DNA of 47,630 bases from NCBI GenBank assembly GCA_012960465.1, contig DUBF01000008.1:1-47630 (forward strand). The letters run 5' to 3'. This document shows, piece after piece, positions 10,601 to 24,192 of this stretch. How positions within the stretch are numbered: the stretch's first letter is position 1; each line of letters opens with the position of its first letter. The translations under genes and the position numbers were made by a program. This DNA is from Rhodospirillales bacterium. GTDB lineage: Bacteria > Pseudomonadota > Alphaproteobacteria > Rhodospirillales > UBA2165. The notes under the pieces are model-generated. The model searched no databases, was not told the origin of the DNA, and saw only the letters and a program-made list of their open reading frames with translations.

Positions 10601-13600
10601 AATCATGTACTCTGGTAGATGACTCGCGAGTGCCTCCTTAATTGCATCACTATCCGGAACGATCTGACCTGCTTGCAGAACAAGGTAGCCCACCAAACGT
10701 GTTTCGTTCAAAATTGTTTTAGGAATCACCGCCACCTGTGCCACTTGCCTGAATGTATTCAGTAAAGCTGCATCAATTTCACCCAACTCAATACGATAGC
10801 CACGGATTTTCACCTGGTCATCTGCACGCCCGAAATAGACCAGTACGCCGTCATGTCTGCGCCTAACCAAGTCGCCTGACCGATACATGCGTGCTCCCTC
10901 AGCGCCGAAAGGACAGGCAATAAAACGTTCACTGGTCAATCCCGTACGCCCCAAATATCCGCGAGCGAGTCCATTACCACCGATGTATAACTCGCCGACC
11001 ATTCCATTTGCAACAGGTTCCAAATTTGGATCTAGTAGATAAAGCTGTGTATTCCAGATAGGCAGTCCAATTGGAATAACCCCATCCTGCGTTGTCTGTT
11101 CACTCACCTCATAGACTGAACAACCCACGACAGCTTCAGTTGGCCCATATTCATTAATTAAACGGGTTTGGGGCGCAAATTCTCTCCAGTAAGATACGGT
11201 AGCTGCATTCAGTTGCTCACCACCGATTACAAAAGCATGGCTCTGTCCAGCTAGCGTCTGAGGGGAAAGCAAATGCCTCAATGCATCAAGGTGCACGGGT
11301 GTAAGTTTCACTAATGAGAAGCCTGGTTGCTTCTCTAGATGCTCAGCAAGCACTTCAATTTCATTTTCTTGAGGCAATAAAAATACGGTGCGTCCGCTTG
11401 CAAGGGGCAACCAAAGGCTTGTGATTGTCGCGTCAAAAGCGATCGACGTATTGATCGGTGCACCAGGTCCCTGATCAAGTGCATACGTATCTAATGCCCA
11501 ATTCAGATAATTAAGTAATCCATAATGAGACAATGCAACACCCTTAGGTATACCGGTGCTACCGGAGGTATAGATCAAATAAGACAGGTGTTCGAGACAC
11601 AAGGGCTGTTGGCGGTCCTGATCAGTAATCTTAGAAGAATTATATTGTTCCAGCATCTGTGCAAACCCCTCTCCTGACATATCTATCATTGCAGGTAACG
11701 GGCGTACATTAACCTCAGCAGAACCGAGAATCTTTCCGCTTTGTCCAGTTGTCGCATCCACATCTAGATGTGTTTTAAATTGATCGAACAGCTGATGTGT
11801 CGTTAATAGCTGCTTGGCACCACTATCACGCATCATAAAGGCCAATCTTTGAGGCGGATAATCAGTGGCTAACGGTAAATAGGCTGCACCTGCTCGTAGC
11901 GTTGCAAGCAACGCAATGACGAGTTCAGGTGTCCTTTCAAGCAACACGCCCACGATATCATCGGGACCAATACCCAGACGAATCAAATGACGGCCGAGCG
12001 TATTTGCGCGCACATCAAGCTCTTGATACGACATCGAGCACGCAATACCATTTTCGTTATAGCTCAGCGCGCAGGCCTGAGGTTGCTGATCCACACGCGA
12101 TTGAATCTTTGCGATTAAGGTGACATTCTCATGAGCAATGTTGCGCTGAAGTCCCGAAGACTGATCAACCAATACTTGACGCTGCATTGCATCGAACATG
12201 GGCACTTGAGCAAGCCTGTGATGAACAATATTCGGCAGAGATGTCATCAAATGAATTAAGTTTGACAACATCAGCTGCGCATCTCTTGGATCAACACGCG
12301 CTTGATCAAAGCTCAGACGAAGAGAAAGTTTCTCTCCAGTCAGACCAGATAAACCAATCGGATAATGATTTCCATCTTCCGCTTGTACGTCCGTTACCTT
12401 GACCTGAGCAAAAGTTTTTTCCTCTGCGGTCACTGGATAGTTTTCATACACAAACATCGCTTCAAATAAAGAAGTCCCACCGAAGCCCGCAACGGTCTGA
12501 ATTTCTCGCAGTCCAAGATGCCCATGCGCATCCTGCTCTGACATAGCAGCTTGCTGTGAGCGTAACCAATCCAACAGTTCAACCTGTGGCTCAAGTCGCA
12601 CATAAAGCGGGAGAGTATTAATAAACAAACCCACTCCCTGATCGATGCCGGGCAACATGCTTGAGCGACCATTCCGCACACTGCCAATCACAATCTCATC
12701 CAGCCTATTCGATCGCGCAATTAGTAGCGCATATAAACCTTGCAATAAAGAGGCCTGCGTTAAACCATACTTACGACCGAAATCCTCAAATGTCTTTTGC
12801 ACAAAGGGTTCGAGTTCAACTTCAATATTTTTCATCCCATGAGCAGCAACTTCAGGCGCTGCAAACTCCAGTCGACTTGGCTCTGTAAGAAATCTAAAAT
12901 GATCTTTCCAATAAGTGGTGGCAGCTACTTTATCTTGCTGCCCCAACCATAATAAGTGCTGTTGCCAAGAAAATGGCGGATCTAGCAAGATAGGAGAACC
13001 AGCACATTCTGCAACATATAGTTTGGTCAGCTCGTTCGTCAAAATTGGCATAGACCAGCCGTCTAGTATTAAATGATGATTAGCAATGAGCAGAGCATAG
13101 GCATTGCTTCCAAGGTCCGCTTCATACAAACGAATCATAGGGCCATTCACAAGATCGAACGGACGCGCAAAGTCATAACTTTTTAGTGCAGCAAGCTTTT
13201 GTTCTCTTGATCCCGATACATTTAATTTTTGATAATGAAGGGCTGATTCATTTCGAATTACGGCGAAATCTGGCGCAATGTCGCTAGGTGCGAATGCCAG
13301 GCGTAACACGGGATATCTTCCTACAAGCGTAGCCCATGCTTTTTGCATCGCAGAACTGTCAAAACTCCCTTCAAAGGTAATGAGTAAGTGAACATGATAT
13401 GGGTCATCTTCGGTTGCTTTACGCGCAATGCTTTCAAATGCCAGTCCCTGCTGTAGAGCGGTAAGCGGCACGATGTCCGTCAAATCAGGGTATTTGATAA
13501 ACAGCTGATCTAAAGCTTGCTGCTTGATACCCCCATCAGTCTGTTTTTCCTGTTGTGCAAGAAATATAAAATCAGACGGTGTTTTAATTTGAGGCAATGG

Positions 13601-16600
13601 TGCATTGAGGCAATGGTGTGTGATTTTGATCAGCATATCTTCAAAACACGCCACAAACTTATTGATTGAATCCAGTTGGTATGCCTTAAGACCATAAGTT
13701 ACATTGAACTGAAAGGCGCCAAGGTCATTAATCACGGCATTGATATCAATCAGGTGCATACGAGGACGAGTCATATCATCATCGGCCCCGATCAAACCAC
13801 CTTCTGCCATCTCCCACTGTGAATGGTCGCTCTGACTTTTCTCAAAACGGCCTAAATAATTAAAGCCAATTTGCGGCGTTTCAGTATTGGCAGTGGCGAC
13901 TTGGCTTTCAGGATCCAAATATTTTAGTACACCATAGCCGACACCTTTATCGGGCATAGATTGAATGAGCTGTTTAACGCGACGTATCGCAACGCCTAGG
14001 TGTTCATTATTGTCTGGAGATAAATCACTGACTTCAAGTTTGACTGGAAATACACTGGTTAACCAACCTAGCGTCTGACTTAGATCTACATCACCTTCTC
14101 GCCCATGCCCTTCAAGGTGAATAACCAGATGACTTAACGTGTAACTGAACTGATCTCTGCTCCATTTACACAAAGCCAAGCCAAAAGCCGAAAGTAATAT
14201 TTCATTCACTCCCGCTCCATATACGCCTGGTGCCTTTAGAAGAGATTGGGTTTGAGAGGTGGTCAATTCACCTCTAACATGTGCTGCGTTAGCCGCCGTA
14301 TTTTCAATAGACGTATGATCAATATCAATGGGCAGTTTGGATTGCTCAGAAACCTGACTCAACCAAAGGCTTTCTTCATTACGTCGTAGTCCTTTGGCAC
14401 CTTGATCAGCTAAGGTTTCAGCCCATAAACGTAGTGGCAACGAGTTATTGATCCGATTTGCATCCACATCACTTGTCAACAGTTTGAGGTCATCAAGCAG
14501 TATGCGCCAGGATACTCCATCAATGGCATAATGATGGATCACCAGTGCTAATTGGGCGCGCGCCTCACCATAATCCACCCACATGGAAACCATCATGCCA
14601 CCCGCTTGATGTATTGCCAACTCATGACTCAAAGGCAAGAAAGCCTTTAACAACGTCTCACGGATCTGCTTTTTAGGCACTTGCTTTAAATCAAGTTCAT
14701 GCAATTTAATATCTGGAACCAGATCATCCGCATCAATAAATAATTTCGTATCAGGACCCTGTCCCTCAACCCGTAATCGCAATGCCCCATGCATAGTGAC
14801 TAATTTATTTAATGCTATGTGGACCGCCTGCTGAGAGATTCCAACGGGCACATCGAGCAAAACAGCCTGATTGAATCTATCGAGGTGGCCACCCACCTGC
14901 CAAAATTCCCTATAAACCGGCAATGGAACGACTTCACCCTCGTGCACCCAGATTGTTGCATCGACATCAGTCTCTATAGATCGAGCGATCGCAGCAAGCG
15001 CCTCAGGCGTCTGACTTGAAAATATGTCATTCACAGACAATAACATCCCTGCATCTTTAGCCAAACTGACCAAACGAATAGCTGAAATACTATCGCCACC
15101 GATTGTAAAAAAACCATCATCAATGAATACAATGGCTACACCCGTGAGTTGACTAAATATCTCGCACAGCGCCCGCTCATTGTCATTACGTGGCGTACGT
15201 GCAGACTTGCTACTGGATGAAGTTGACACTGCTGGCAGTGCGCGAAGATCAACCTTTCCATTTGGGGTAAAGGGTAGTTCATCAAGCCACACGAAATGTG
15301 CTGGCAACATATATTCAGGCAACCTAACAGCAAGGCGTTCTATCAAAGCATCATCAGATAGTTGTTCACTGTCTGGCTTAGACACCATATAAGCTACCAG
15401 TCGTTGATCAGCCCCATATTGACGGGAAACAACCACTGCCTGCGCAATTTCAGGGGAGGATTCAGCTATACATGCATCAATTTCACCGGGTTCAATCCGA
15501 TAGCCACGCATTTTTACTTGAGAATCAGTGCGACCAAGAAATTCGATTGAGCCATCTGGACGACGTCGCGCAAGATCACCCGTTCGATACATACGTTGGC
15601 CAGGCAATCCGAAAGGACAGGCTATAAATTTTGTTGAGGTGTTTGCTGCTTGTCCGATATAGCCTCTGGCAAGCCCTAAACCTGCCACATACAATTCGCC
15701 TGTAACCCCTGGCGGCACGAGCTCAAGGGCTGCATCAAGCAGAAATACCGTGGTATTGGCCAATGGAAAACCGATAGAAACTAGACCCATATTGTGGTCA
15801 CCATCTATGGCAGGATCCAAGGGATGGCTCATACTCGCACAAACAGTCACCTCTGTTGGGCCATAGGCATTGATCATTTTTGTATTGACGGCGAAGCGTC
15901 TCACAATAGCTGGAGAACAAGCCTCTCCCGCAACAACCAATGTTTCAAGTGACGCCAGTGCTTTAGTCTCTAACGCATTCACTAAAGCGGGCGGTAAGGT
16001 GGCATGAGTCACACTAAACTCTGTTAGAAATTCACCTAAATTAGCCGCGGCATCTGCGCGGATAGCAGTCGAGGGCAATACCAGTGCAGCCCCGGAACCA
16101 AAGGCATTAAGCATTTCCCATACACTTGCATCAAAGGCTTGCGAAGCAAATTGCAATACCCTATCGCGCGGCGTTAGTTGAAAACCTTCTCGCTGCGCGC
16201 ACACCAGATTGACCGCAGCACGATGAGAGATCCCGACACCTTTGGGCCGACCTGTCGAACCGGAAGTATAAATTAGATAAGCAATGTTTTCTGGGTGCAG
16301 CACATTCTGGCGCTCTTGATCGGATAGTTTTGCAATTGATAGAAGAGACAAACGTATCTGTGTGAAATCGTCTTCCACATCAAATAGCTCAGGCAATTGG
16401 ATATCAACAGCAGTCTGTAAATTGTCGTAGAGCGCCGCACTACTTAACACCATCTTAGCTTGACTGTTACTGATAATATAGGCCAAACGGGCAGCCGGAT
16501 AAGCTGGGTCAAGCGGTAAATATGCCGCACCCGCCTTGAGTACTGCCAAGACTGAAACAATCAATTCAACCGAACGCTCCAGTATTACGGCAATAATTTC

Positions 16601-19600
16601 ATCCCCACCAACGCCCTCAGCTAACAACTGACGCGCAAGTTGATTAGACTTAGCATCTAAGTCAGCATAACTAAGTACTTCTATACCGGAGCCCTCGCTG
16701 TAAAGCAGTGCTTGAGTCTCTGGATGCAGGTGAACCTGACGCTCGAATACATCAACAAACGTCAACTCGGAAGCATTCATTTCAATTGAAGGCCCCGCTG
16801 ATGTCTCGATCAAGGTTTGACGCTCGCGTTCACTTAGCAAACTAATTGAGGCGATAGAATCGTTACAAATAGATGGTAGGCTGACAACCAATTGCATTAG
16901 GCTATCTAAAATTCGCTGCGCCTGCTCCTGATCTAGTCTCTTGCGATCAAAAGTAAATCTCAAGGTCGTAGTGGCTCCAGGAATGACGGCTAGGGCCAAT
17001 GGATAATTAGTCCCATCATGACTTAGAGTTTCAAGCAACTTTAAATTGCCAACGTCCACCGTATCGTTATCTTTAGGAAAGTTTTCGAAGACAAACAATG
17101 CTTCAAAAATTGACACGCCTGAATAACCTGACTGCGCCTGAATAGCAGATAAACCTAGATGTGCATATGAATCCTGTTCAGATTGGGAAATTTGCTGCTG
17201 ATGAATGAAATCAACTAATGATTGCCCTGCGTCTATTCCCATGTATAACGGTAAGGTACTAATAAATAAGCCAACCGCCTTATCAATATTGAACTGTTCA
17301 TTGGATCGACCGTGATGAACAGTTCCAATAACCACATTGTCCTGGTTACTTAATTTTGCAAGCACCAGCCCATAGAGACTCATCAAGATGCTGGCTTGCG
17401 TTAAATTATGGCTACGTGCAAACTGATCTAACAGCGTATTTTTTGTTTCGTCGAGCGTTACAAAAATAGCACCCGTGCCAGCGATTGACAGGGTCGGTGC
17501 TGGCAACTGAACGCGACTAGGCTCTGTTAATTCAATGAGGTGTTTTTTCCAGTATTGTTTAGCGGCAGCAATGTCTTGTTGCGCTAGCCAAGTTAAGTGA
17601 TCCGTCCAAACAAAAGGAGCGTCCAAGGTCAATGACTGATTTCCATGAATCGAACCATATAGCCTCGCAAATTCAGTCATCATCACAGGCAAGGACCAAC
17701 CGTCCAAGATTAAATGATGCTTGGATAGCAATACTGCAAATCGTTGCTCGGCAAGTTGCGCTATGCGCATTCTGACCAAAGGTCGGTGCTCAAAATCAAA
17801 GGATGCAAGCAGGTCATTTTTTACAAGAGTATCTAAACGCTCTTGATATGTTCCTTCCAGCTCAATTACATCAACATCGTAAGCCGAAGGATTCAAAATC
17901 ACACCCACGCCAGGTGCAATGGCAACGGGCGCCAGTACCAATCTCAAAATGGAATGCCTTGCAACAACTTGTTGCCATGCCTGTTGCATCGCAACAATAT
18001 CTAGGGCACCCTGAAATATGAGCGTGACCTGAACATGATACGGGTCCTCAGTATCAGGAGCATGACTCAGGCTTTCAAAAGCAAGCCCTTGCTGCGATGG
18101 CGTTAATGGAACGATATCTTGCAAGGCGGGATACAGTTCAGTCAGTGACTCAAAAATAGTTTGCGTCAGTTTAGTGTGTCCAAAGCCTGGTAAGCGATAC
18201 AGTGCAAAATCTGACAAACTCTGAGTAACTGCCAAGGGTGCATTCAAACAATGCTCCGTCACTGCTAACAATTGCGCTTCGAATTCTTTTGCGAGACTTT
18301 GAATGGATTGTTCAGTGTAAGCCTCTCTGCAATAGGTCAAATCGAAATATAGACTATTGTCTTGTTCGATAATCGCGTTGATTTCGATCAAGTGTAAGCG
18401 TTGTCTGGATGCATCGTCGCTAGCAAAGGACTCCATATTCCCTTCTACATGCCACGTATTCGCATCATTCGCACCTCCCGTTTCAAAGCGGCCAAGATAA
18501 TTAAACACAATTTGAGGCTCGATCAAGGTAGCCTGCGCCAGACGACTCTCAGGATCCAGGTATTTTAAGATTCCATAGCCAAGTCCTTTATCGGGCAAGG
18601 CTCGCAACTGATCTTTTATTCTCTTAATTGCATGCCCCGCACTCGCTAAGTCGTTAAGATCCAAACCACCAACTGATAGGCGAAGAGGGAACATACTCGT
18701 GAGCCAGCCAATGGTTCGTGTCAGATCTTCTTCTGTCTCACGACCATGCCCTTCAAGCGCTATCAGCGGATCACCCAGCTCTTGTCCATAGATTGAATCA
18801 CTCCATTTACGTAAAGCAAGCCCTAATGCAGCCAGCAAGAGGTCATTGATTGCACCGTGATAAACTGGGGGAGCCTTTAACAAACGCTCTGTTGAACCAA
18901 TACTCAGTTTGCTGCGAATAAGAGAAGTATTTCCAATGGTATTCTGATGCTTATCAATTTCAAAATCTTGAGGTAGTGCCTGTGTTTTTTCAAACTGTGA
19001 TAGCCAGATATCAACTTCACCTCGCCTTGCCCCTTGTTCACCCTGATCAGCAAGATTCTCTGACCATGCGCGTAAAGACATAGTTCGAGCGGGCAAAGTC
19101 ACCTGGGCATCCACTGTCAAGCTACTTAAATCTTCCATTAGCACACGCCAAGACACACCATCCACTGCGTAATGGTGAATCGCTAGTGCTAGGATTGTAG
19201 GCTGGTCTTGCCGTTCAATCCAGAGTGCGCGCAACATTCCTGCTGGTTTTTCGGGATCAAGCTCTAGACTCAGATTATTTAAGCACTCAGTCTTGACACC
19301 GACGGCTTCTTGGCTAGTGAGTACACTCAAATCCAGCACTTGCATAACTGGCACATGGACCGCACTGAATGGATCAATAACAAATTTTACGGTTGAACCA
19401 AACCTTTTCATACGCAAACGCAGTGCGCCATGATGTGATGAAATTTCACTCAGTGCGGCAGTCACCATGTCACGCGTAACGTTTGAAGGCACCTGCAAAC
19501 AGACAGATTGATTAAACCGATTTAGTGAGGTATTAAGGTTCAAGTATTGTTGCAAAATCGGTAATGTGCGCACTGGACCATCTTCTACCCAAAGTTGCTG

Positions 19601-22600
19601 CGCACCAAGATCTGATACATCCCTGGCAATTCGAGCAAGTGCTTCTGGCTTCTGGTGTTTAAAAACATCCCGGACAGAAAACATTAGACCCGCTGTTTTG
19701 GCCCGACTGGTCAGCCGAATAGCCGTAATACTGTCACCACCAATGGCAAAGAAATTATCATCAATTCCCACCAAAGTCGTGTGAGTCAGATTCTCAAATA
19801 GTTCGCAAAGTATGGCTTCTTTTAAGTCACGTGGTGCGCGATACTTGCCGTCACTGTTATCGGCCTCTGGTGCAGGCAAAGCTTTTCGATCGAGCTTGCC
19901 ATTCGCACTCAAGGGTAACGTCTCAAGAGATACAAAATGTGCAGGCACCATGTATTCGGGTAACTTGCTACCTAATACGACCTTCATCTCAGCGACATTG
20001 GGACTCTGCTCTCCTAATCGGGTAACCGTATACGCAATCAGACGCAAATCATCGCCTATTTTTGAAGTAATCACAGCAACTTGCGTTAACGCACTAAATG
20101 AGGTGCTCAGTACGCTTTCGATTTCACCTGGCTCAATGCGATACCCTCTAATCTTGACCTGATCATCAACCCGACCAAAATATTCAATTGCCCCGTCCAT
20201 GCGTCTGCGCGCAAGGTCACCGGTACGATACATACGCGCGCCTAATGCATCGAATGGACAAGCAACAAAACGCTCAGCAGTCAAACCACTTTTACCGAGG
20301 TAGCCGCGGGCTAAATTAGTGCCGGCGATATAAAGCTCACCCACAACACCCTGTGGTAGGGGCTCGAGCGTGCCATCTAAAATGTAGAGCTGCGTGTTCC
20401 AGATTGGGTGGCCAATTGCGGGGGTGAGGGTCCCTTCTTGTTCTTTGCAAGGCCAGAATGAGACGTCAATCGCTGCTTCGGTTGGACCATACAAGTTCCA
20501 TAGGCGAGTGTTCGGCAGACGTGCAAATGTCTGTGCTTGCACCACGCCACTTAAGGCTTCGCCACTGGCAACAATTTGTTTAATCGAGCTGCAGTCGCCC
20601 GCATCGATGACTTCGAGAAACACTGCTAACATTGACGGTACAAAGTGCAGCACACTGACCTGCTGCTGCTCAATAACAGATTTAAGGTAGGAAGGGTCTT
20701 TTTGCCCGTCGGGTCGAGCGATGACCAGCGCTGCACCCGTCATTAGCGGCAGAAACCATTCCCAGACCGCAACATCAAAGCCGATTGCCGTTTTTTGCAG
20801 CACGCGGTCATTGCTATCTAACCGCAGGGTGTCTTGCATCCAAACGAGCCGGTTGACCACAGCATGGTGAGTGTTACCAACGCCCTTGGGGGTGCCTGTT
20901 GAGCCAGAAGTGTAGATGAGATAGGCAAGCTGCTCAGGCCGTAGCGAGCAAGTTCGAGCGTGTTCAGAGATCTCTGTCGAAGGCAAAGCTTGCAGGGTCT
21001 GTTGAACTTCTGTATCAAACAGGTCTAACCACTCTGGCATAGCGACAACTGAGCTGAGTTCGCGGACATGTTCTAACAGCATATGCGCGCGGGTGCTCGT
21101 AGAGAGCAACAAGCTCGCCTGGCTATCGGTGAGCATAAATTGCAAGCGCGAAGCTGGATGCTCAGGGTCTAGTGGTAGGTAAGCAGCACCAGCTTTTAAC
21201 ACAGCGAGCATAGCCACAATCATCTCAGGGGAGCGGACAAGTAGGATAGCGACGACCTGATCAGAACCTATCCCTTTTTCTAGCAAATAATGCGCCAGTT
21301 GATTGGATTTTACATCGAGTTGCTCAAAGGTCATGCTGTCATGGCCTGTATGTGACTCAAAGAACAGCGCGCTTGCCTCAGGTGTAAGTCCTACTTGTCT
21401 GGCAAAGAGTCCCGCCAGATTATGTGGCTGAGCACTATTATTGACTTGAAGGCCACACGAAGCATCAAGAATCGCTTTTCGGTCTGTGTGACTTGTCATG
21501 GGAAGTGACACAACAGGCATTTCAGGTGCAGAAATCATTGCTTTTGTTAGATTAACAAAGCATTGCGCCCAGTGCTCAACATTCGCTTGATCAAACAGGT
21601 CGGCATCATATTCAAAAACACCAGAAACGTCTCCGCAGGTTTGCGGTTCAAGTGCCAAAGTTAAATCGAATTTTGTCGTCGCTTGTCCAACTTGCACTGA
21701 CTCTGTGCTTGTTCCTGTTAAATAAAAATCAGCATGGCCCTGATTTTGATACGAAAGCATGGTTTGAAATATTGGGGTGTGATCAAGTGAGCGCGAAACC
21801 TCCATATTTTCAACGAGTAATTCAAATGGTAAATCCTGATCAACGATGGCGGATTCAACTTGTATTTTAGTTTGGTTAATCAAGTCACGGATCGTACTTT
21901 GAGTATTCGTGACGACAGGGATTGCAAGAACATTGAGAAAAAAACCAACAAGCGGCTCGGTCTCAGAGCGTGTCCGACCTGAGACCGGTGAGCCGATAAC
22001 AACCGTTGACTGTCCAGCAATGCGGCTTACTAAAACACCATAGGCAGCTAATAGTGTTGTAAAAAAAGTAGTTTTAGACGCACGCGCTAAAGCTTCCATT
22101 CCATGAACTGTGCTGGCTAAAATATTAATATGGACGTATCCAGCGCGATGTACCCGATCAGGGTTGCGCGGGTGATCCATTGGCAAAGTCAGCCTTTCGG
22201 GTACATCTAATAAGCGTTCTTTAGAGCGTTTAAGCTTGGCTTCAAGCTTTTTTTTAAGCGCTGCTTCTTGCCAATGCGCCCAATCGCTATATTGAATCTG
22301 TAGTTCAGGTAGTTTGGGTGATTGGGCCAAGTTAAAGGCGGCATAAGCGTGCTTTAACTCATGTCCGATAATCGCCCAAGACGTACCGTCACCGGCATGG
22401 TGATGCATAGTGAGCAAGAGAACGTGCTCAGTCGGGCTGATCACGATCAAACGTGCACGAAAGGGAATGTCAGTCGCGAGATTAAACGGTAAAGAGGCCT
22501 CCTCACTGATCAATCTGGCAACAAGATCAGCGCATTCCTCTGAATTTGACAGCGTTAAAAGCGATACATCTGTAATCTCCAGAATATCACTTTGATTAGG

Positions 22601-22831
22601 TGCGGCAGCCAAAATGCCAACAGGATGACCATTCTCACTTTCAGTAATCAGTGTGCGCAAGGTTTCATGTCGCTCAATGATAAGGCATAGAGCTAAAGCT
22701 AACGCGTCCTTATTGATCGCTCCATGGAGTCGCTTCGCGATCGGCATATTGTATGTAGCAGCACTTTGCTCGATTCTACTCAATGTCCAGAGTCGACGTT
22801 GTCCATAAGACAGGGTAATTTTAACAGCCAA
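4691..22831 (-). CDS. Four-module NRPS: C-A(Ser)-T-E, C-A(Phe)-T-E, C-A(Asn)-T-E, C-A(Pro)-T-TE
   Basis: Terminal 6046-residue peptide synthetase. Module 1: condensation motif HHHAGDG; A3 motif near residue 645; carrier GGDSI near 1030; epimerase HHYAVDG near 1226. Module 2: C (HHLILDG) near 1708, A near 2193, carrier near 2583, E (HHYAIDG) near 2770. Module 3: C near 3255, A near 3760, carrier near 4148, E (HHFAVDG) near 4340. Module 4: C (HHLIMDG) near 4846, A near 5343, carrier GGHSL near 5737, then a thioesterase with GQSFGG near 5865. Specificity residues read by eye are DVWHVSLID (Ser), DAWTVAAVC (Phe), DATKVGEVG (Asn) and DVQYFAHVV (Pro-like). Modules 1-3 each carry E, so D-Ser, D-Phe and D-Asn are expected; the following C domains fit the D-accepting type. 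The start is TTG, directly after and in frame with the upstream hydroxylase stop, with GGAG 9 bases before it. The thioesterase may hydrolyse or cyclise the peptide. Confidence 0.95.
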   Translation of the reverse strand: MAVKITLSYGQRRLWTLSRIEQSAATYNMPIAKRLHGAINKDALALALCLIIERHETLRTLITESENGHPVGILAAAPNQSDILEITDVSLLTLSNSEECADLVARLISEEASLPFNLATDIPFRARLIVISPTEHVLLLTMHHHAGDGTSWAIIGHELKHAYAAFNLAQSPKLPELQIQYSDWAHWQEAALKKKLEAKLKRSKERLLDVPERLTLPMDHPRNPDRVHRAGYVHINILASTVHGMEALARASKTTFFTTLLAAYGVLVSRIAGQSTVVIGSPVSGRTRSETEPLVGFFLNVLAIPVVTNTQSTIRDLINQTKIQVESAIVDQDLPFELLVENMEVSRSLDHTPIFQTMLSYQNQGHADFYLTGTSTESVQVGQATTKFDLTLALEPQTCGDVSGVFEYDADLFDQANVEHWAQCFVNLTKAMISAPEMPVVSLPMTSHTDRKAILDASCGLQVNNSAQPHNLAGLFARQVGLTPEASALFFESHTGHDSMTFEQLDVKSNQLAHYLLEKGIGSDQVVAILLVRSPEMIVAMLAVLKAGAAYLPLDPEHPASRLQFMLTDSQASLLLSTSTRAHMLLEHVRELSSVVAMPEWLDLFDTEVQQTLQALPSTEISEHARTCSLRPEQLAYLIYTSGSTGTPKGVGNTHHAVVNRLVWMQDTLRLDSNDRVLQKTAIGFDVAVWEWFLPLMTGAALVIARPDGQKDPSYLKSVIEQQQVSVLHFVPSMLAVFLEVIDAGDCSSIKQIVASGEALSGVVQAQTFARLPNTRLWNLYGPTEAAIDVSFWPCKEQEGTLTPAIGHPIWNTQLYILDGTLEPLPQGVVGELYIAGTNLARGYLGKSGLTAERFVACPFDALGARMYRTGDLARRRMDGAIEYFGRVDDQVKIRGYRIEPGEIESVLSTSFSALTQVAVITSKIGDDLRLIAYTVTRLGEQSPNVAEMKVVLGSKLPEYMVPAHFVSLETLPLSANGKLDRKALPAPEADNSDGKYRAPRDLKEAILCELFENLTHTTLVGIDDNFFAIGGDSITAIRLTSRAKTAGLMFSVRDVFKHQKPEALARIARDVSDLGAQQLWVEDGPVRTLPILQQYLNLNTSLNRFNQSVCLQVPSNVTRDMVTAALSEISSHHGALRLRMKRFGSTVKFVIDPFSAVHVPVMQVLDLSVLTSQEAVGVKTECLNNLSLELDPEKPAGMLRALWIERQDQPTILALAIHHYAVDGVSWRVLMEDLSSLTVDAQVTLPARTMSLRAWSENLADQGEQGARRGEVDIWLSQFEKTQALPQDFEIDKHQNTIGNTSLIRSKLSIGSTERLLKAPPVYHGAINDLLLAALGLALRKWSDSIYGQELGDPLIALEGHGRETEEDLTRTIGWLTSMFPLRLSVGGLDLNDLASAGHAIKRIKDQLRALPDKGLGYGILKYLDPESRLAQATLIEPQIVFNYLGRFETGGANDANTWHVEGNMESFASDDASRQRLHLIEINAIIEQDNSLYFDLTYCREAYTEQSIQSLAKEFEAQLLAVTEHCLNAPLAVTQSLSDFALYRLPGFGHTKLTQTIFESLTELYPALQDIVPLTPSQQGLAFESLSHAPDTEDPYHVQVTLIFQGALDIVAMQQAWQQVVARHSILRLVLAPVAIAPGVGVILNPSAYDVDVIELEGTYQERLDTLVKNDLLASFDFEHRPLVRMRIAQLAEQRFAVLLSKHHLILDGWSLPVMMTEFARLYGSIHGNQSLTLDAPFVWTDHLTWLAQQDIAAAKQYWKKHLIELTEPSRVQLPAPTLSIAGTGAIFVTLDETKNTLLDQFARSHNLTQASILMSLYGLVLAKLSNQDNVVIGTVHHGRSNEQFNIDKAVGLFISTLPLYMGIDAGQSLVDFIHQQQISQSEQDSYAHLGLSAIQAQSGYSGVSIFEALFVFENFPKDNDTVDVGNLKLLETLSHDGTNYPLALAVIPGATTTLRFTFDRKRLDQEQAQRILDSLMQLVVSLPSICNDSIASISLLSERERQTLIETSAGPSIEMNASELTFVDVFERQVHLHPETQALLYSEGSGIEVLSYADLDAKSNQLARQLLAEGVGGDEIIAVILERSVELIVSVLAVLKAGAAYLPLDPAYPAARLAYIISNSQAKMVLSSAALYDNLQTAVDIQLPELFDVEDDFTQIRLSLLSIAKLSDQERQNVLHPENIAYLIYTSGSTGRPKGVGISHRAAVNLVCAQREGFQLTPRDRVLQFASQAFDASVWEMLNAFGSGAALVLPSTAIRADAAANLGEFLTEFSVTHATLPPALVNALETKALASLETLVVAGEACSPAIVRRFAVNTKMINAYGPTEVTVCASMSHPLDPAIDGDHNMGLVSIGFPLANTTVFLLDAALELVPPGVTGELYVAGLGLARGYIGQAANTSTKFIACPFGLPGQRMYRTGDLARRRPDGSIEFLGRTDSQVKMRGYRIEPGEIDACIAESSPEIAQAVVVSRQYGADQRLVAYMVSKPDSEQLSDDALIERLAVRLPEYMLPAHFVWLDELPFTPNGKVDLRALPAVSTSSSSKSARTPRNDNERALCEIFSQLTGVAIVFIDDGFFTIGGDSISAIRLVSLAKDAGMLLSVNDIFSSQTPEALAAIARSIETDVDATIWVHEGEVVPLPVYREFWQVGGHLDRFNQAVLLDVPVGISQQAVHIALNKLVTMHGALRLRVEGQGPDTKLFIDADDLVPDIKLHELDLKQVPKKQIRETLLKAFLPLSHELAIHQAGGMMVSMWVDYGEARAQLALVIHHYAIDGVSWRILLDDLKLLTSDVDANRINNSLPLRLWAETLADQGAKGLRRNEESLWLSQVSEQSKLPIDIDHTSIENTAANAAHVRGELTTSQTQSLLKAPGVYGAGVNEILLSAFGLALCKWSRDQFSYTLSHLVIHLEGHGREGDVDLSQTLGWLTSVFPVKLEVSDLSPDNNEHLGVAIRRVKQLIQSMPDKGVGYGVLKYLDPESQVATANTETPQIGFNYLGRFEKSQSDHSQWEMAEGGLIGADDDMTRPRMHLIDINAVINDLGAFQFNVTYGLKAYQLDSINKFVACFEDMLIKITHHCLNAPLPQIKTPSDFIFLAQQEKQTDGGIKQQALDQLFIKYPDLTDIVPLTALQQGLAFESIARKATEDDPYHVHLLITFEGSFDSSAMQKAWATLVGRYPVLRLAFAPSDIAPDFAVIRNESALHYQKLNVSGSREQKLAALKSYDFARPFDLVNGPMIRLYEADLGSNAYALLIANHHLILDGWSMPILTNELTKLYVAECAGSPILLDPPFSWQQHLLWLGQQDKVAATTYWKDHFRFLTEPSRLEFAAPEVAAHGMKNIEVELEPFVQKTFEDFGRKYGLTQASLLQGLYALLIARSNRLDEIVIGSVRNGRSSMLPGIDQGVGLFINTLPLYVRLEPQVELLDWLRSQQAAMSEQDAHGHLGLREIQTVAGFGGTSLFEAMFVYENYPVTAEEKTFAQVKVTDVQAEDGNHYPIGLSGLTGEKLSLRLSFDQARVDPRDAQLMLSNLIHLMTSLPNIVHHRLAQVPMFDAMQRQVLVDQSSGLQRNIAHENVTLIAKIQSRVDQQPQACALSYNENGIACSMSYQELDVRANTLGRHLIRLGIGPDDIVGVLLERTPELVIALLATLRAGAAYLPLATDYPPQRLAFMMRDSGAKQLLTTHQLFDQFKTHLDVDATTGQSGKILGSAEVNVRPLPAMIDMSGEGFAQMLEQYNSSKITDQDRQQPLCLEHLSYLIYTSGSTGIPKGVALSHYGLLNYLNWALDTYALDQGPGAPINTSIAFDATITSLWLPLASGRTVFLLPQENEIEVLAEHLEKQPGFSLVKLTPVHLDALRHLLSPQTLAGQSHAFVIGGEQLNAATVSYWREFAPQTRLINEYGPTEAVVGCSVYEVSEQTTQDGVIPIGLPIWNTQLYLLDPNLEPVANGMVGELYIGGNGLARGYLGRTGLTSERFIACPFGAEGARMYRSGDLVRRRHDGVLVYFGRADDQVKIRGYRIELGEIDAALLNTFRQVAQVAVIPKTILNETRLVGYLVLQAGQIVPDSDAIKEALASHLPEYMIPTYFMAMDHLPLTPNGKLDRRALPSPEILISDIGYRAAKTPVEILLCDIFSEVTGAPRVGLDDSFFKVGGDSISAMRLVSKARQAGLTLAVRDVFEYLTPADLSNVVGQNHQPAPVSFWTQEGVVPALPIYKQFLATGGDLRRFNQAMKLEVPSGVTSESMLEMMARLRMHHGALRLRTLSNVSNDFMIDVADTLPSFVCERFDLSALSAEAQGQEIENIFEKQSLALHPDHSGAIQAFCWIDRGQTASSILLWVIHHFAVDGVSWRILVQDLNLLTRAQLESATAYAERATSDILPAATMPLRQWASVLEKEGQSGQRRHEESLWLSQLAGAHALPRDHNCDVIDNNFAHARTLVEQLGVEQTSDLLKAPAIYQGQVNDTLLTALGVVLCQWSMDRFQTDLGNPLIALEGHGRELDADLTQTVGWFTTVFPVRLPVTQWVEDGHVEWGEAFKAVKEQLRSLPDKGLGYGVLRHLDTGSELSTVCSQEPELTFNYLGRFEQSTETTDGWQPYEGGLSASGESASRLRTSLLDINAIIDEQGALKFAVTYCSLVYSEASMHDLLYRFKSALIALTQHCLLTPMTNRFSPSDFSLAQKSLRKADLPSLSQYALDKTMVLYPDMLDLWPLTNLQQGLAFESRALAFGEPDPYHVNLSMRFKSRLPLKVLNGCMQSAWSKLVMRHPILRINLISEDYSTGLAVVRGVDHYNYREISLTGTASARCDELIAMDLREPFDLMKDALIRLWLSDLGVSEQGEHEYVLQLSNHHLIMDGWSTPILLSELLKLYEAEYLALYPSSITTVIAQKLPAVFDWVKHLAWLYQQDIEKSRAYWTEHLGELTEAIPLNLPKLAHSNADGRLSGQSEIFMSLESQETAAFENIVKQHGLTPATVLQGLFGLLLGRLSGANKIVLGSVRSGRTSPILGVEQAVGLFIETLPLYISLAVQQPMTAWLKELQKELGQQDQHAHLGLAEIKRCTSLQDEALFEAIFVFENYPIDRQALQSRQNEGELKVQSTKSLDGTHYPITLTVVPGEAMLMRLSFDRSRLDQAGAEHILTRLKSLILDLSISLNGLLASVRITQSKERESLSSDSAGQTVELSTELLTMPALLEAQVNQAPNSIALEFGATSLTYRVLDDASNKLARYLISKQVGPDQIVAIMLDRSPKMIIAMLGVVKSGAAYLPLDLTHPVQRLHAVLEESQAVCLLTQADNLEALVLDTHRSEIKLILLDDVDTQSLIEAQLSTCILDAERCCMLRPDHLLYVLYTSGSTGMPKGVGYLHRSLANLIHWQQSEITSSPTHVLQFAQIGFDVSAQEIFNTLVRGAVLVLVDEDTRRDSRALLMYLADKQVNSIYTPFVVLDNMAQSKIDFNIDYWPEEIFTAGEQLRITPNLKEIYQSNPHARLYNHYGPTESHVVSTYSMPEDITRWDQLPPIGQPISNTQLYILDPSLELVPQGVIGELYISGVSLARGYLNRTGLTAERFVANPYRLGERMYRTGDLARRLSDDNIEFMGRSDMQVKIRGYRIELGEVEAVLLGVAGNIIVQAAVIDRHVSGENSLVAYLVARDGEAPLELLELRALLGHILPDYMLPSACVWLDALPITTNGKLDRRALPDPELNAAVSSYRAPVLAMESVLCELFSEVTGISGVGLDDSFFAMGGHSLLAMRLIARINQETQCVVPLRKLFEFPTPGLLATCIEDTDSVVYSPMMPLRQEGIRPVLFCIHPGGGSGAVYQNLTRALDSELPVWALQARGLEGDETFHTSLEEMVKDYVAALRQVQPKGPYHLLGQSFGGTVAQAMACLLEQQGELVAALFVLDTSTIFPTFDSEQSEQSDDQRRQKVLVDIAKEYGVAAESAAIDNEALIMKVKEKMVSVGMVPQETPIDMLKRMLTQTINCHVLRSGYKMKKCHAPVLLFIAEQEPHTEGVDCYNWAPYSSALVEVIGVDATHMDMLWRPAAIKLMAEKIEHYLFQT

Positions 22832-23647
22832 TTAATTATTCTCCATATCGGATAATACCCCTGATAGACGTTCCCTGAGTGGTTGACGAGCACGTGCATT
22901 GAGAAAATCAGGCCGGGCTACAATATTTTGATCTAGTGGGGAATTTGACACTGCGTTGTAGGTCAGTATCACAATGCGGCGTTGAAAGGGAGAAATATTT
23001 TGCGGCGAAGCATGCACTAAATTTCCATCAAACCAGATTGCTGTGCCTTTTTTCCCTTTTGCAGAAAATAAACCACCTTGATTAACTAGTGATGAAACTT
23101 GTTCTTCAGCCACTTGATAGGTTAATGATGCGCTGACATTGTCTTCCCAACCGCCAGAAGAGTTACCTTTACTAACCTCAATGCAACCGTACTGATGAGA
23201 GCCTGGTATGAAATAAAGTGGGCCATTAAATTCAGTTACGTCATCAAGAAAAATCATAACGTTTACCAAGGCATTTGTAGGCATCTTATCCTCATTGCGC
23301 CAGTAAATGTAATCTTGATGCCAAGGCCAAAGATCTCCTGAAAAGGCATGCTTTAAGTTAACCTTGAGTTGATGAATGTACACCTCATCTTTCAGGACCT
23401 GACGAGCAGGTTGCAGCAGCTCAGGTTTCCTAATGAGCGCATCATAGGTCTCGTCATAAAGATGACAGCCATGAAACGCACGGTATATTGAACTGCCATT
23501 TTCACTGACGTGACCAGGAAGAGTTTGCTTTGCAAACTCAGTTAGGGAGTCGATTAATTGCTGCGTGTCTTCAATCGAAAATAGACTATTCTGTACCAAA
23601 AACCCATTTTTCCAGTATGATTCGAGCTCTTCTTTACTTATGTTCAT
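22832..23647 (-). CDS. PhyH-family Fe(II)/2-oxoglutarate dioxygenase (amino acid hydroxylase)
   Basis: A 271-residue phytanoyl-CoA dioxygenase superfamily protein. The metal triad is H110-x-D112 (WPWHQDYIYW) and H212 (NLVHASPQ); R223/R224 downstream fits the 2-oxoglutarate-binding Arg. The LDDVTEFNGPLYFIPGSH block is shared with ectoine hydroxylase and with free amino acid or proline hydroxylases. The stop codon directly abuts the TTG start of the 6046-residue NRPS, in the same frame, so the two are cotranscribed and coupled. The two Pro-like adenylation domains make proline, or a related imino acid, a natural candidate substrate; other residues are possible. A 545-base gap containing a transposase relic separates it from the upstream NRPS gene, so it may also have its own promoter. 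Confidence 0.85.
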   Translation of the reverse strand: MNISKEELESYWKNGFLVQNSLFSIEDTQQLIDSLTEFAKQTLPGHVSENGSSIYRAFHGCHLYDETYDALIRKPELLQPARQVLKDEVYIHQLKVNLKHAFSGDLWPWHQDYIYWRNEDKMPTNALVNVMIFLDDVTEFNGPLYFIPGSHQYGCIEVSKGNSSGGWEDNVSASLTYQVAEEQVSSLVNQGGLFSAKGKKGTAIWFDGNLVHASPQNISPFQRRIVILTYNAVSNSPLDQNIVARPDFLNARARQPLRERLSGVLSDMENN

Positions 23648-23894
23648 AACTGAAGTTTCTTAGTTTTTATCGTATAACAACATTAGAACATATCAATAGA
23701 AATAACAAATACCCCTCCACTATAACTGGATTTTTCTTATCAGAATTCCTATTTTATTTTACAAAAAACAACAAGTTAATGCTGAATAACGCCTTGTTTT
23801 ACTGTATAAAAAAGACATTAACCCATTGATTATAAAAATATAACCTGCCTATTTACTTTACACTACATTCTACTCCCGCTCCAAAATCATTTTT

Positions 23895-23912
23895 CTGACA
23901 CCCTTGTGTCAG
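23895..23912. other. Perfect 7-bp-arm hairpin in the gap between NRPS genes
   Basis: CTGACAC and GTGTCAG flank a CCTT loop. In the direction of the NRPS operon (minus strand) it is followed by AAAAATG rather than a T-run, so it is not a classical terminator on that strand. It could attenuate, stabilise mRNA ends or be an IS end. It sits between the transposase relic and the PhyH gene. Confidence 0.4.
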
Positions 23913-23971
23913 GATAGTTTTCGCTTTATTTGAAATAACATAACTTCAAACAAGGGACGGAAAATATATCT

Positions 23972-24089
23972 ATGACAACTCAATACCCAGAAGAAAGAAA
24001 AAATTCCTTACGGAACGCTGTATACTTTGAAGCAAACTTATGTTGATAAGAAGCTGAATGCGCTCTGGGAGGAAAATGAGGACGCTTAA
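23972..24089 (+). pseudogene. IS3-type OrfA relic
   Basis: The frame begins MTTQYPEERKNSL, typical of OrfA N-termini ('YPEERKxSL'). After an internal deletion and frame change it continues GTLYTLKQTYVDKKLNALWE and then ENEDA before a stop, matching the 'GTLYTW' helix region. It lies opposite to the NRPS operon in the gap between the 3261-residue NRPS and the PhyH gene, so an IS once entered the operon and was lost, leaving this scar. Confidence 0.6.
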
Positions 24090-24192
24090 TTCCTCACTCA
24101 CACTAAATGTCAATCAACCTGTCGCATATTCGTGATATAAAACTGAAATTTCGAAAATTGTTGCTATGTAAAGAAACCTTTATATTTTTAAA

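Noticed and set aside
11929-12123. Plus-strand frames of 60-116 codons throughout the two NRPS genes
   Set aside because: All are shadows of the long minus-strand synthetase frames and contain no family motifs.
23895-23912. Rho-independent terminator of the 3261-residue NRPS gene
   Set aside because: On that strand the hairpin is followed by A-rich, not T-rich, sequence.
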